Shown here piece by piece: positions 18,928 through 28,457 of a DNA stretch of 63,194 nt. Origin of the DNA: Bacteroidales bacterium. GTDB lineage: Bacteria > Bacteroidota > Bacteroidia > Bacteroidales > ML635J-15. The stretch is from assembly GCA_003249955.1 (NCBI GenBank), contig QKHS01000009.1:1-63194 (forward strand), read 5' to 3'. The notes under the pieces were generated by a model. The model ran no database searches. It was not told where the DNA came from and was given only the letters and a program-made list of their open reading frames with translations. A program made the position numbers and the translations under genes. Position 1 is the stretch's first letter, and the number at the start of each line of letters is the position of its first letter.

Positions 18928-21900
18928 TTATTTCTCCAAAACAAATCTTTTTACTATTGTTTCGTTCCCGGTAGTAACTTTTATCATATAAATACCATTA
19001 GGTAGATCATTTAAATTTACACTTGCATTTTTATCTGACACATCAGAATGAATAAGCATTTGACCCAGGTTATTGTATATTTCAATTTTTGAAATGATAT
19101 CGGAGAATTCTAAATTAATAATCCCGGTTGTAGGATTAGGATAAATTTCATTGGTATTGTTTTCGGCACTCTCAATATTGCTTACTGCTATGCAGAATTG
19201 TGTTGAATGCTCACTCCAGTCCGATCCTGCCGGGAAATTCATGTAAACTTCAGAAGTGCTTGTGTTTGTTATTGTAACCAGACCATCAGCAGGATTACTC
19301 CAGCTTGATCCGCTCATCCCGTCACCCCAGCTATCAAATATAGTAAAGGTATAACAGCCGTCTGCCAAACACATCTCTTTTATATTATGTGAATTTTCTC
19401 CATCAAAAGGTCCTTCTGAATATATAATTTCTGATGTAGCATCATTTACAAGTTGCCATGTTGTCTCCTCAGGATAACAGTCGGTTAAAACATCAACAAC
19501 AACCATTTGTCCGTTTGTTATTATTGTAAAGTCAACAGCAAGGCTGGTTCCAGTTGTTGCAATATTACTTCCGCCATTAACACTTTCGATGTTGTAAGTC
19601 AGAATATGTTCTCCTTCAGAGAACCACCACAAAGGGAATGTAATCTGGGTCGTTTCATTTTGTCCCAGATTTCCTGTCCATGTATATTCGTGGTGAAATC
19701 CCGGCAGGTTGAAAGAAAGAACTGCAGATGTAAGCGGATATAAATCAAGATTTTTAATTGTAACCTGAGGTGTAAAAGTGCTTGTGTTACAGTAGATTGC
19801 TTCAGGAGTTTCTGCTGAAATTATTTTTACATTGCCGGCATAAACCAAAACATTCTTTGTTGCCTGATCATTTGCCGTGTATTCGTCTGTCTGTCCGTTA
19901 GGATTGTTAACATATGCAACAATCGTGTTATTCCCGGACGGAAGTGTTATTTCCGGGAAAATTACAACATCGGATGCAAGAGTTGCGAGATTCCCCGTCC
20001 ATGGAATTTCTACAGCAGTTCCTCCGTTGAGAGTATATCCTACTGTCAGAGAGGTCATGGTTATCTGGCCGAGATTTAATATTGAAACTGACGGGGATAA
20101 GGTTGCTTCTGATATATGAACCTGACTTCCGGGGGTATTAATTATCTGCAACATTGCGTCGTAGTCATTATCATTCGGAATAATCATTACTTCACCGATA
20201 TGAGGAGCTCTGAACTGTTTGGTGACTACCACAGTTGCTGTAGCAACAGTATTCAGAGGATCAAATTCCAGAATTGCCTGTCCTGAGCCGTCAGCTAGTT
20301 TTGCATCGAGAAGAACACCGTCGATACTTATTGCAGCATAAGCTTCCGGTTCTGTTGTAACAGTAAGAGAAGACATCCCTAATGTTAATGATGGTAAATA
20401 ATTTGCTTCGATTTCATCGGGAACTCCTATGTATGGCATTAATGAAGGGTCTCCCATAACATGGTAAATTTCCCAGTAGTATTTTTTTGAAGAAGAAGTA
20501 CTGGCCGTTACAGCCATGTTTCCGGCATATGTGATTTCGTAGGCTGATGCATAGCGTGTTTCTCCGTTTTCGTGAAATAAGTGATCGTATGCAGCCTGAG
20601 TTGTTTGTTCGTAACTTGTTGTTGCAGAAACAGAACTTGTTACTCCGCAACTCCAGTAAAAATCTTCGTCCCACAAGGTGCTGTTTGAACCGCCTATGTG
20701 AACTACTGCTCCTTTCTTTTCAGCTCTCAATAAAGCTTCTCCAAAACATTCACTTTCATAGAAGGTGTTAGATTGACAGCAGTTACCTATACTGAAAAAA
20801 TATTCGTCGTTATTTTGAAGTGCCGGAATATCTGAGTTGGTAAAGCTTGGACCTGCCCATCCTGTAACACCGCAATGTGCCGTGTAGTTTACAAAACCAA
20901 CTCCGTCACTGATATCAGCTTTAATTTCAGTTGCAGAAGATCCGGCTGACGGGTATAGAAACGTATAATCAGTTAAACCATGTTCTGAATTAAAATAGTA
21001 ATTGTGAGCATAATTTATCTGCCCGTTTGCATGTGTAGGTCCATAAGTGCCATCATCGCCGGCAACCAATACAACTTCGTTCAGATAAGACGGATCCGGG
21101 AAAGTGTATTCTTCAAACATCAGTGTTTTTTCGATTTGAGGTAATAACTGTGTAACATTGGTTGCCGAAAATCTACCGAAGTAAATTTCAGGTATATAAT
21201 CAGTCCCGCCGTCAAATTCACAATAATACATGTCGGAATAGTGTTGAGACATGTTGAAGGATGGTACCTGGGCAACATCCCCAACCAACAAAACAAACGT
21301 AGGAGCCGGGTCTTCCGCGGTTCCGGCATCGTAAAGCCCCTGAATAAATGATTTAATTTCAGTAGTTGTGGAACCGATCTCATCTGTGTAACCTACAGTT
21401 ACGTAGAAACCCTTCATCGTTTTCCATTCGATAAAAGACTGTAGTGCGCTTTCAAACATTCTGTCGGCGATAATTACGTATTTTATAGGGTATTGAGATA
21501 TTGCATCTTTGGTTGCCGGCGTTTTGTAATTCCACAGGTCGTTATATGCGTTTGTAAATGCGGGAGAATATTTATCAGCTTTAAGCTGAACCGATTTTGT
21601 AATATCTGTATTCTTAAAAACTATTTCAGCTTTAATATTGTTTTTAATTGTCAAAGTATTTGTCTCAATGTCATAAGAAAAAGGACTTACTGTAATCTGG
21701 GCAACCTGAATGCCTCTCATTTTACTTATTAATTCTGCTTTTACAGGTTCTGTTGAATAGAATTCTTTGTCTCTGTAAACAGAATTGTTTTTTTCGAAAG
21801 CTACGGTTCCGGGGTCCTGATTTTTAAACAGTGAAACCTGATTTGGAACCAATGGCAGACTAACGTTATAGTCATTCATGTTTATGACTTGCTCATCGTA

Positions 21901-22209
21901 GCTTATTACATTGATTTCGAATTCAGCGTCCAACGGAACTTCGATCAGTTTTGTCATAACGGGTAATTCAGGAAAGCCTGTTTTTTTATCAGGGAAATAT
22001 TCAGGAACAATAATTCTTGAATAAGTACCGTCAGTAGTTTTTACTGAAGTCATGTAAAATCCTTCCAGAGAATTCGTAAAAATAAGATTTTGGTTTGTGT
22101 TGGTTAAGATTTCAGCTTTGGTTTTCCCAGACTGAAGCGATGCGAAATTTTGTGCATAAATGCTTCCTGCCAACAAAACCACAAATGATAGGGCGAATAA
22201 TTTTTTCAT
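18928..22209 (-). CDS. gingipain-like C25 cysteine peptidase with T9SS sorting domain
   Basis: A 1093-aa secreted protease. Order: signal peptide (MKKLFALSFVVLLAGSIYAQ); propeptide (~25-235); C25 catalytic domain (~240-600) beginning 'YPIKYVIIADRMFESALQSF'. The catalytic His445 lies in YTAHCGVTG and Cys478 in IGNCCQSNTF, a spacing of 33 as in gingipains. Ig-like/CARDB-type repeats follow ('NLDLYPLTSAVLSFNLPGF'), then a cyclic beta segment with WGDGMSG. The end is a type IX sorting domain (IYPNPTTGIINLEF...GIYMIKV..VKRFVLEK). It would cross the outer membrane by T9SS and be surface-anchored or released. The specificity-determining residues cannot be assigned here. Confidence 0.92.
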   Translation of the reverse strand: MKKLFALSFVVLLAGSIYAQNFASLQSGKTKAEILTNTNQNLIFTNSLEGFYMTSVKTTDGTYSRIIVPEYFPDKKTGFPELPVMTKLIEVPLDAEFEINVISYDEQVINMNDYNVSLPLVPNQVSLFKNQDPGTVAFEKNNSVYRDKEFYSTEPVKAELISKMRGIQVAQITVSPFSYDIETNTLTIKNNIKAEIVFKNTDITKSVQLKADKYSPAFTNAYNDLWNYKTPATKDAISQYPIKYVIIADRMFESALQSFIEWKTMKGFYVTVGYTDEIGSTTTEIKSFIQGLYDAGTAEDPAPTFVLLVGDVAQVPSFNMSQHYSDMYYCEFDGGTDYIPEIYFGRFSATNVTQLLPQIEKTLMFEEYTFPDPSYLNEVVLVAGDDGTYGPTHANGQINYAHNYYFNSEHGLTDYTFLYPSAGSSATEIKADISDGVGFVNYTAHCGVTGWAGPSFTNSDIPALQNNDEYFFSIGNCCQSNTFYESECFGEALLRAEKKGAVVHIGGSNSTLWDEDFYWSCGVTSSVSATTSYEQTTQAAYDHLFHENGETRYASAYEITYAGNMAVTASTSSSKKYYWEIYHVMGDPSLMPYIGVPDEIEANYLPSLTLGMSSLTVTTEPEAYAAISIDGVLLDAKLADGSGQAILEFDPLNTVATATVVVTKQFRAPHIGEVMIIPNDNDYDAMLQIINTPGSQVHISEATLSPSVSILNLGQITMTSLTVGYTLNGGTAVEIPWTGNLATLASDVVIFPEITLPSGNNTIVAYVNNPNGQTDEYTANDQATKNVLVYAGNVKIISAETPEAIYCNTSTFTPQVTIKNLDLYPLTSAVLSFNLPGFHHEYTWTGNLGQNETTQITFPLWWFSEGEHILTYNIESVNGGSNIATTGTSLAVDFTIITNGQMVVVDVLTDCYPEETTWQLVNDATSEIIYSEGPFDGENSHNIKEMCLADGCYTFTIFDSWGDGMSGSSWSNPADGLVTITNTSTSEVYMNFPAGSDWSEHSTQFCIAVSNIESAENNTNEIYPNPTTGIINLEFSDIISKIEIYNNLGQMLIHSDVSDKNASVNLNDLPNGIYMIKVTTGNETIVKRFVLEK

Positions 22210-22516
22210 AAAATCAACATTATTATTTTTAGTAAAAATATGTAAAATAATTGTAAGTATGAAAGTGTGATGATTAAATTTATACTAAAGACATTTAATG
22301 TGTGTAAATGGTTGCAGATTGTAGAATCTGTGCGTTTTATCTGCGATTATTTAAGTGTTTAAGATTCGATATTTAATGATAAATGTTGCCTTGTATTAAA
22401 AATAATGCTGTTTTTTTAAGGCATAAGATTTGTGAAATGTATTCCTGTCAAACAAAATAATAATATCTTTGTTTTACGAAAAGTGAACAGATTATTAATT
22501 AAAAACCTGATCAATT
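22210..22516. other. divergent intergenic region (C25 protease / exported protein)
   Basis: A 307-bp AT-rich gap with no ORF of note. It should contain the promoter of the C25 protease (not identified) and that of the plus-strand gene, for which a -7 motif is seen at 22464-22471. Confidence 0.45.
22464..22471 (+). promoter_or_regulatory. Bacteroidota -7 promoter element (TATCTTTG)
   Basis: TATCTTTG matches TAnnTTTG exactly and lies 45 bp before the ATG at 22517. No matching -33 TTTG at proper spacing was found. Confidence 0.45.
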
Positions 22517-23053
22517 ATGAAAAAGCTATTATTGATTTCTGCATTATTTATGTTGATTTCATCTGTTGGGTTTGCGCAGAAGGTATTCGGCATTCCTGCT
22601 TCAGGAAAATCAATTGTAAATATTAGTGTGCCAACTTCGGACTGGACAGTATCTACCGAAGACGGATTGTTTAGTATTGTTCCTAAAGATGAAGGAGAAT
22701 CATCAAGATTAATTACCATGATTTGGGCATCTTCGGATCCCACATCAGAAACTGCGATTGATGATCTTGTAAATGAATCTTTTGATGTCGTTGAGTCATT
22801 GCTTGAAGATATTGTTTGGGCAGAAGATCTTTCTGAATTTGAGAATAACGGTATCAGTTTTATTGCCAATGACGGCTATGGCTATTATAAAAACGAGGAT
22901 GGATCAAAAGATCAGATGTCAACTACAGTTATGATTTTTATGCCTGACGATGTTAATGTAATGACTCTTGTATTTTTTGGGACAAGCGAAGCTTATGACA
23001 AATGGGAATCGAGTTTGTTGGATATAATACTTTCTATGACTCCTGCTAACTAA
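22517..23053 (+). CDS. exported protein of unknown function
   Basis: A 178-aa protein with a signal peptide (MKKLLLISALFMLISSVGFAQ). The mature part has a PsbP/DUF1795-like look: short strands followed by 'SETAIDDLVNESFDVVESLL' and then 'TTVMIFMPDDVNVMTLVFFG'. It contains no Cys. It probably folds in the periplasm; no function can be named. It is transcribed divergently from the C25 protease and ends at a terminator shared with rarA. Confidence 0.65.
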   Translation: MKKLLLISALFMLISSVGFAQKVFGIPASGKSIVNISVPTSDWTVSTEDGLFSIVPKDEGESSRLITMIWASSDPTSETAIDDLVNESFDVVESLLEDIVWAEDLSEFENNGISFIANDGYGYYKNEDGSKDQMSTTVMIFMPDDVNVMTLVFFGTSEAYDKWESSLLDIILSMTPAN

Positions 23054-23070
23054 TTGAAAGATATAAAATA

Positions 23071-23107
23071 GAAAAAGCTGCTCTGCAATTACGGGTAGCT
23101 TTTTTTA
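23071..23107. terminator. bidirectional terminator between convergent genes
   Basis: Stem AAAAAGCTGC / GTAGCTTTTT (one G-T pair) with a ~12-nt loop, flanked by A- and T-tracts. It sits between the exported-protein gene (plus) and rarA (minus) and overlaps the rarA stop codon. Confidence 0.7.
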
Positions 23108-24376
23108 TTTTTCGTTTTTATTTTTACGAATTGATTCCATGAATTTTTTTATGCTTTCTTCTTTTTGATTCCGTCCGGGTTCGTAAAATGTTTTTTTATC
23201 TATTTTATCTGGCAGGTATTGTTGCTCTACATAATTATTTTCAAAAGAATGAGCATATTTGTAGTTTTTACCGTAGTCAAGATTCTTCATTAGTTTGGTA
23301 GGAGCATTACGTAAGTGCAAAGGTACCGGTAAGTCTCCGGTTTCGCGTACTAATGCCAAAGCATTATCAATTGCCATGTAAGCTGAATTGCTTTTAGGGC
23401 TTGTAGCCAGATATATTACAGTCTCAGAAAGGATAATCCTTGCTTCTGGCATGCCGATTTTGCTTACAGCATCAAAACATGCGTTGGCAATTAACAGGGC
23501 GTTTGGGTTTGCAAGACCAACGTCTTCGGAGGCCAGAATAATCATGCGCCGTGCGATAAATTTTATGTCTTCGCCTCCTTCAAGCATTCTGGCAAGCCAG
23601 TATATTGCGGCATCAGCATCAGATCCGCGTACAGATTTAATAAATGCCGAAATAATGTCGTAATGTTGTTCACCTGTCTTATCATAAATTGCCAGATTCT
23701 CCTGAAGTTTTTCAACCACAGATTTATTTGTAATAGTTATTTTTCCATTTGCTGCTGTGTTGCAAATAAGTTCGAGAAGATTGTAAAGTTTTCTTGCATC
23801 TCCGCCAGAGAAACGATAAAGAGCGTCTCTTTCTTTGATTTCTATTTTTAATTTTTTTAATTCTTCATCTTCTGTAATTGCCCGGTCAATAAGAGTGTCA
23901 AGGTCTTTTTCGCCGAGGTGTTTGAGAATGTAAACCTGGCAGCGTGAAAGCAACGGGGAAATGACTTCAAATGAAGGGTTTTCTGTTGTGGCTCCAATTA
24001 AGGTTATTGTGCCGTCTTCAACAGCCCCAAGTAATGAGTCTTGCTGCGATTTGCTGAAACGGTGAATTTCGTCAATAAATAATATCGGATTTGATTTTGA
24101 AAACAGATTGTTTTTCTTCGCTTTTTCAATTACGTCTCTGACATCTTTTACTCCTGAATTAACAGCACTTAGCGTGTGAAAACTTCTGTTTGTAATTCCG
24201 GAGATTACATTAACCAATGTCGTCTTTCCAACTCCGGGAGGCCCCCAAAGAATCATAGAGGGGATATTCCCTGATTCTATTATTTTACGTAACGGAGCGT
24301 CTTTGCCGGCAAGGTGCTGTTGGCCGGCATACTCATCAAATGTCTTTGGTCGTAATCTTTCTGCTAATGGTTTCAA
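23105..24376 (-). CDS. rarA: replication-associated recombination protein A (AAA+ ATPase)
   Basis: A ~423-aa AAA+ protein of the RarA/MgsA/WRNIP1 family, acting at stalled replication forks. Seen: Walker A GPPGVGKTTLV, Walker B 'ILFIDEIHRFSKSQQD', sensor 1 'LIGATTENPSFEV', arginine-finger region 'LLSRCQVYIL', and the C-terminal 'EDVGLANPNALLIAN' typical of the family. Start: the product naturally begins KPLAERLRPKTF, and a TTG at 24374-24376 gives MKPLAERLRP. An ATG 54 bp further up (24430) would add an atypical hydrophobic leader and is less likely. Between a terminator and the caspase-like gene; no operon partner evident. Confidence 0.93.
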   Translation of the reverse strand: MKPLAERLRPKTFDEYAGQQHLAGKDAPLRKIIESGNIPSMILWGPPGVGKTTLVNVISGITNRSFHTLSAVNSGVKDVRDVIEKAKKNNLFSKSNPILFIDEIHRFSKSQQDSLLGAVEDGTITLIGATTENPSFEVISPLLSRCQVYILKHLGEKDLDTLIDRAITEDEELKKLKIEIKERDALYRFSGGDARKLYNLLELICNTAANGKITITNKSVVEKLQENLAIYDKTGEQHYDIISAFIKSVRGSDADAAIYWLARMLEGGEDIKFIARRMIILASEDVGLANPNALLIANACFDAVSKIGMPEARIILSETVIYLATSPKSNSAYMAIDNALALVRETGDLPVPLHLRNAPTKLMKNLDYGKNYKYAHSFENNYVEQQYLPDKIDKKTFYEPGRNQKEESIKKFMESIRKNKNEK

Positions 24377-24524
24377 AACCTGATATTTAATAATAAAATG
24401 TAAAAATACACAATTGACAGGACATTTCAATAAATCAGTTGAATGTAAACAACAATTAATATTGTACGGCAGATTTTTGTAAAACCAAAGAGTTGAAAAA
24501 CTTCTTTATTACTTTGGAGTTTTT

Positions 24525-26549
24525 TTATTCTTCTATTTTGAACGTATATTCAAAAGTGCAGATTCTGTCGTCGTTGTTTTTAGCACTTACAGTTGATGCA
24601 CCTCTGGTGTTTGTCCCTGTTTTCCCGACCTGTAATGCAGATTCGAAAATATTGGATGCGTCTCCGCGGGTTGAATTGCCATGTTGTAAAATAGTGGCCG
24701 AAAGATTAAAAGCCTTATCAGAAGCAATTAGTTTGAAGATTTCGTTGCCATATGGAGGCCCGAACATTACTAAAGTATTTTTAAGGACAGCAGATTCTCC
24801 GGGTTCTAATACATATTCACGGCCATCAACATCATTAATGGTAGGAATTACAGGGTTGATAAAACCATCTGGTTGTATGTCGATAATGTTGAAAAAAGAT
24901 TTTTTTGTGCCGTAATTGGTTACTTTAATCAGCGCCATAACATTCGGGCTGAACACAGGAATATCATTTATCAACACCGACGAAGGATCGGGATAACCAA
25001 GAATGTCAAAACTTCCGTCGTCATTTATTTGTGCTTCTACAGGAATAAGTTCCATTACTACGTCAAATCTTTCGTTGTAGTAATCAAGATCTTTAATTAT
25101 TTTGCCCTGAGCATAATTATTAAGTGTGGAAATAACGTCAGAGTTAAGAATTTGGGTATCTGCATTTGAGATTTTGTGCAATTCTTTATTGTAAATTGAA
25201 TTGTTTACAGTAATTGTTTTTGCCCCTCTTGTTTTTGCATAGCTAAGTGTGATTTCAGGATTTTCATTGTCAATTACGGCAAAGCTTGAATTTGAGATTC
25301 CTGTTTGAAGTGATTCTTTTACATCGGCATCCATTTTAGGATCAATTGCAACTTTTACTTTTTGATCAGAAAATGTTCTGGCTTTAACAAAAGCCCAGGC
25401 ACTCTGATTGTTTTTAAATTTCATTTTGGTGTCAAGAGCAACAACAGATGTGAAATTGGTTGAACTGACAACTTTGCCTGAGTTCATAAGTTGTGTTGCA
25501 TTTGTTATGTTTGCAGTTCCAGGTTCTGCAAATACGATTAATGTACCCGGATTAATTCCGGCAAGACGGCCTGCATTTATTTCAACAACTGAGTCTGTCT
25601 TTATTGAGCTAAGGTTGAAATATTCAGTTTGAATTTCGTAATCGCCTCCAAAAACTGCGTAATCGATATCGCCTTCAATTGCTGGATTCTGGAAAGGGGC
25701 TTTTGTTGCCATTTCTGCCATGATTCGAGCAAAAACCTGACGGTAAGTGTCTCCTTCTTTCATTTGAGAAAAAGCTTTGTAGATGCAATAAGAAAGAGAC
25801 CCTACAGCATTGTTCTCATCATCGTAGGTTTCATAGTTTAGTTCATTTGCACTTGCTCCTGAAAATACAACAAACTTTGCCATCTGATCTGTTTTTACAC
25901 CGCGACTTGCAGGGGAGTCTGATGTTCCCATTCCAAAGCCTATTTTATTATCTTTAACAGTTTTTGGTGTCCAGTTTTCGGGCACAAGAGGCGGAGCACC
26001 ACCTCTTACTTTTGCCGATCCTCTTGTTCCTGTACCGGAATGACATGAGTCCAGAAATAGTAATATATGTCCGTTTGCTCCAAGTTTTATTCTTAGTTTA
26101 TTAATCCAATCTCCAAGTTCATCGTCCCTGAAATGGTTTCTTCCGTCGTAACCGTCTTTCATACTCATAGGAGCATCAAAGCTAACCAGAGCTTCATCAA
26201 GACCATCAATTTCATCACCATTGTCATCAAAAATCTGATGCCCGTGACCACTGTAATGAATAACAACATCGTCTCCGGCATTTATTTCAGAGTATAACGC
26301 TGTTAATGCATTTTCTATTCCTTCCTTAGTTGCATCGGCATCTCTTAAATACATTATATTTTGTTGCGGGAATCCGAGTCCTGTTAATGTTTTTTCAATT
26401 AACGGGACGTCATTGCCTGCACTTATAGGGTACCAGCCTGTAAGACTTTGATTGTATTCTCCAATGGCAATTATCAGAGCATATTTCTCAGCTTTTGCAA
26501 AAATTCCCGAGAAAATAGCAATAACAAAAATTATTACTGATTTTTTCAT
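24525..26549 (-). CDS. exported caspase-like (C14/metacaspase) peptidase
   Basis: A 674-aa protein with a signal peptide (MKKSVIIFVIAIFSGIFAKA) and a caspase-fold domain over residues ~22-290. The catalytic dyad is visible: His102 in HYSGHGHQIF and Cys169 in LDSCHSGTGT. Metacaspases typically cleave after Arg/Lys; here specificity is not shown. Residues ~320-530 are a beta-rich region, and 'IDIQPDGFINPVIPTINDVD' with 'ALQVGKTGTNTRG' follow, resembling the DUF4384-like C-termini of bacterial caspase-like proteins. No T9SS tail, so periplasmic is likely. A terminator separates it from the small exported protein encoded 60 bp upstream. Confidence 0.88.
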   Translation of the reverse strand: MKKSVIIFVIAIFSGIFAKAEKYALIIAIGEYNQSLTGWYPISAGNDVPLIEKTLTGLGFPQQNIMYLRDADATKEGIENALTALYSEINAGDDVVIHYSGHGHQIFDDNGDEIDGLDEALVSFDAPMSMKDGYDGRNHFRDDELGDWINKLRIKLGANGHILLFLDSCHSGTGTRGSAKVRGGAPPLVPENWTPKTVKDNKIGFGMGTSDSPASRGVKTDQMAKFVVFSGASANELNYETYDDENNAVGSLSYCIYKAFSQMKEGDTYRQVFARIMAEMATKAPFQNPAIEGDIDYAVFGGDYEIQTEYFNLSSIKTDSVVEINAGRLAGINPGTLIVFAEPGTANITNATQLMNSGKVVSSTNFTSVVALDTKMKFKNNQSAWAFVKARTFSDQKVKVAIDPKMDADVKESLQTGISNSSFAVIDNENPEITLSYAKTRGAKTITVNNSIYNKELHKISNADTQILNSDVISTLNNYAQGKIIKDLDYYNERFDVVMELIPVEAQINDDGSFDILGYPDPSSVLINDIPVFSPNVMALIKVTNYGTKKSFFNIIDIQPDGFINPVIPTINDVDGREYVLEPGESAVLKNTLVMFGPPYGNEIFKLIASDKAFNLSATILQHGNSTRGDASNIFESALQVGKTGTNTRGASTVSAKNNDDRICTFEYTFKIEE

Positions 26550-26566
26550 GATTTACTGATTAAAAA

Positions 26567-26594
26567 AAATGAGCACACTAAAGTGTACTCATTT
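26567..26594 (-). terminator. terminator of the small exported-protein gene
   Basis: Stem AAATGAG-ACACT / AGTGT-CTCATTT with one internal mismatch. On the minus strand a run of T follows. It sits between the small exported-protein gene and the caspase-like gene, so it could attenuate read-through between them. Confidence 0.65.
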
Positions 26595-26609
26595 CTAATG
26601 TCTTTTTTA

Positions 26610-27035
26610 TTAAAAGTCTCCGCCTTCGGTTGAAGAAGCTCCTGATTCTTCAGTTTCCAGTTTTAAAAGAAATTCCTCGTTACATTCTCCTGAAGATTGC
26701 CATTGATATGTTTCTCCTAATGTGCGGCAAAAAACTTCGGCATATCCTTCCGGTAGGACTAATTGAGAATTTTCCCATGGGTTTAATCTGCCTTTGTAAA
26801 CTTTATCAACCCATAAATCAATATAGTATCCGGTCCAGTTGTCAAATTTAACTACGCAACCACCTCTTGATAATACCGGCTTTTCAATTGCAACATCTCC
26901 TGTCGGGATAACATACTCGGAAACGCCTCTTGATTTAACGACTTTTGTTCCGTTAAGAACTTGCTGTGCATTTACCACATTGGAAATGAAGAATAATGCA
27001 CCAACAACTAATAACATTGTAATTTTTGTTTTCAT
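26610..27035 (-). CDS. small exported protein next to the caspase-like peptidase
   Basis: A 141-aa protein with a signal peptide (MKTKITMLLVVGALFFISNVVNA). The mature protein contains 'CVVKFDNWTGYYIDLWVDKV', 'GRLNPWENSQLVLPEGYAEV' and two more Cys, which looks like a small beta-sandwich with a disulfide. The end is Ser/Glu/Gly rich. It is 60 bp upstream of the caspase-like gene on the same strand, separated by a terminator. It could be a substrate, inhibitor or unrelated; nothing in the sequence decides this. Confidence 0.6.
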   Translation of the reverse strand: MKTKITMLLVVGALFFISNVVNAQQVLNGTKVVKSRGVSEYVIPTGDVAIEKPVLSRGGCVVKFDNWTGYYIDLWVDKVYKGRLNPWENSQLVLPEGYAEVFCRTLGETYQWQSSGECNEEFLLKLETEESGASSTEGGDF

Positions 27036-27395
27036 GGCTAACTTTTTTTAATTTTTTTTAATTTTAACGAGCTCAAAATTATCAAATTATGTGCCAATAA
27101 AATTATTGGTTTTTAATTATGTAAAGATATTTAAAATATTATCAGGATAGGATAAAAATTAAAAATTTCTACTGTGAAATGCATTTTTAAATAAATTAAC
27201 ATGGGCTTGTTCTCCTGTTTACGTTACTGTAAGCCAATAAGCATGTTTGTAACTAAGTTGCAGTCACAAGTAAGCTTTTAATGTTTTGTTAAAAATGGTT
27301 AATTATTTAAAATGAATAAAAACTTATATCTTAAAAATTTCTATATTTGATGCATGATGTTATTGATTGTTAAATAACATTCTAAATTTAATATT
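27036..27395. other. divergent intergenic region
   Basis: A 360-bp AT-rich gap with no supported ORF. A -7 promoter motif for the plus-strand lipoprotein lies at 27342-27349. I see no stable hairpin. Confidence 0.4.
27342..27349 (+). promoter_or_regulatory. Bacteroidota -7 promoter element (TATATTTG)
   Basis: Exact TAnnTTTG match, 46 bp before the ATG of the lipoprotein gene. No clear -33 partner. Confidence 0.45.
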
Positions 27396-27827
27396 ATGAG
27401 ATCTGTTAAGCTTTTTTTGTTTTTATTAATAATTGTTTTTGTTTCCGGATGCGGAAGTTGCTTTAAGTTTGTAAATAACACATTTACCGGGGAGTATCAC
27501 GCAGAAGTTAAATGTTATAATGATGATTCTGGCATAACATCAGTTTATAAATTGAATGTTGAAGCGAAAAAAAATGTATTAATTAAAATATGTTGGATTA
27601 ATGACGGGTATAAGGATGATAGTAATTTTAATTCCCCGGCTATCAATAAAAGCGGATATTGTGAGTTTACAAGTGAAAACGGGAATAAATATGAAGTGCA
27701 GATAACCGGACGTGCCAGCACCTCTAAACGCTTTTTTCATTCTGATGATGATCAGGAAGACGAAAAGTGGGATTATTATTATGATGAGGATGATATATAT
27801 TGGGATGAATATCCTTTTATTGAATAA
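27396..27827 (+). CDS. small lipoprotein of unknown function
   Basis: A 143-aa protein with a lipobox (VFVSGC). The mature part contains 'FTGEYHAEVKCYNDDSG' and beta-rich text. Its C-terminus is very acidic and aromatic (DDDQEDEKWDYYYDEDDIYWDEY), so the protein could bind cations or basic surfaces; that is inference. It lies upstream of the tRNA-Val repeat array, on the opposite strand from it. Confidence 0.6.
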   Translation: MRSVKLFLFLLIIVFVSGCGSCFKFVNNTFTGEYHAEVKCYNDDSGITSVYKLNVEAKKNVLIKICWINDGYKDDSNFNSPAINKSGYCEFTSENGNKYEVQITGRASTSKRFFHSDDDQEDEKWDYYYDEDDIYWDEYPFIE

Positions 27828-27984
27828 TATTATTTGGAGGAATTTATGAAACAACCATTGTAGAGTTAAATAGGTGATAAATTTTGATTAACTCCTTATT
27901 CCCGTTTATATTTGGTGTTGTAATTTTTCCATATATGAAAAATGTGCAAAAAAAGACTCCACTTTAAAATAAGTGATGTCTTTG

Positions 27985-28078
27985 TGGGAACTGCCGGATT
28001 ACTCCCTATGGTCGTGAAATAAATGTTCGAACCAGCGACCCTCCCGACTATGTCGGGATGCTCCGACCCAACAGAATT
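27985..28078 (-). pseudogene. degenerate tRNA-Val copy, unit A
   Basis: Keeps the D-arm end, the variable loop and 5' T-arm (GGGTCGCTGGTTCGAA) and the 3' acceptor strand of the neighbouring tRNA-Val. The 5' acceptor strand is lost, the anticodon arm is replaced by TCCCGAC-ATA-GTCGGGA, and ~26 bp are inserted in the T-loop. It cannot fold as a normal tRNA. Confidence 0.75.
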
Positions 28079-28173
28079 GATTTTTCTTTTTATTTACATT
28101 AGTTGTTTTGCACTTATAGTCAATGGAGAATATGCAAAAAAAAGACACCACTTGAAAATAAGTGATGTCTTTG

Positions 28174-28267
28174 TGGGAACTGCTGGATTACTCCCTATGG
28201 TCGTGAAATAAATGTTCGAACCAGCGACCCTCCCGACTATGTCGGTATGCTCCGACCCAACAGAATT
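28174..28267 (-). pseudogene. degenerate tRNA-Val copy, unit B
   Basis: Same structure as unit A, with one change in the replaced anticodon-arm palindrome (GTCGGTA in place of GTCGGGA on the plus strand). The same T-loop insertion is present at the same site. Confidence 0.75.
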
Positions 28268-28363
28268 GATTTTTCTTTTCGTTTACATTAGTTGTTTTTT
28301 ACTTATAGTCAATGAAGAATATGAAAAAAAAAAGACACCACTTTAAAATAAGTGATGTCTTTG

Positions 28364-28457
28364 TGGGAACTGCTGGATTACTCCCTATGGTCGTGAAATA
28401 AATGTTCGAACCAGCGACCCTCCCGACTATGTCGGGATGCTCCGAACCAACAGAATT
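28364..28457 (-). pseudogene. degenerate tRNA-Val copy, unit C
   Basis: Same structure as units A and B. It retains GTTGGTTCGGAGCA, closest to the intact tRNA's GTTGGTTCAGAGCA, so this copy, nearest to the real tRNA, has diverged least in the D-arm. Confidence 0.75.

Noticed and set aside
28023-28211. A 62-aa ORF inside the tRNA-derived repeat units
   Set aside because: It only exists because the repeated unit has few stops on that frame; it has no start context or family.
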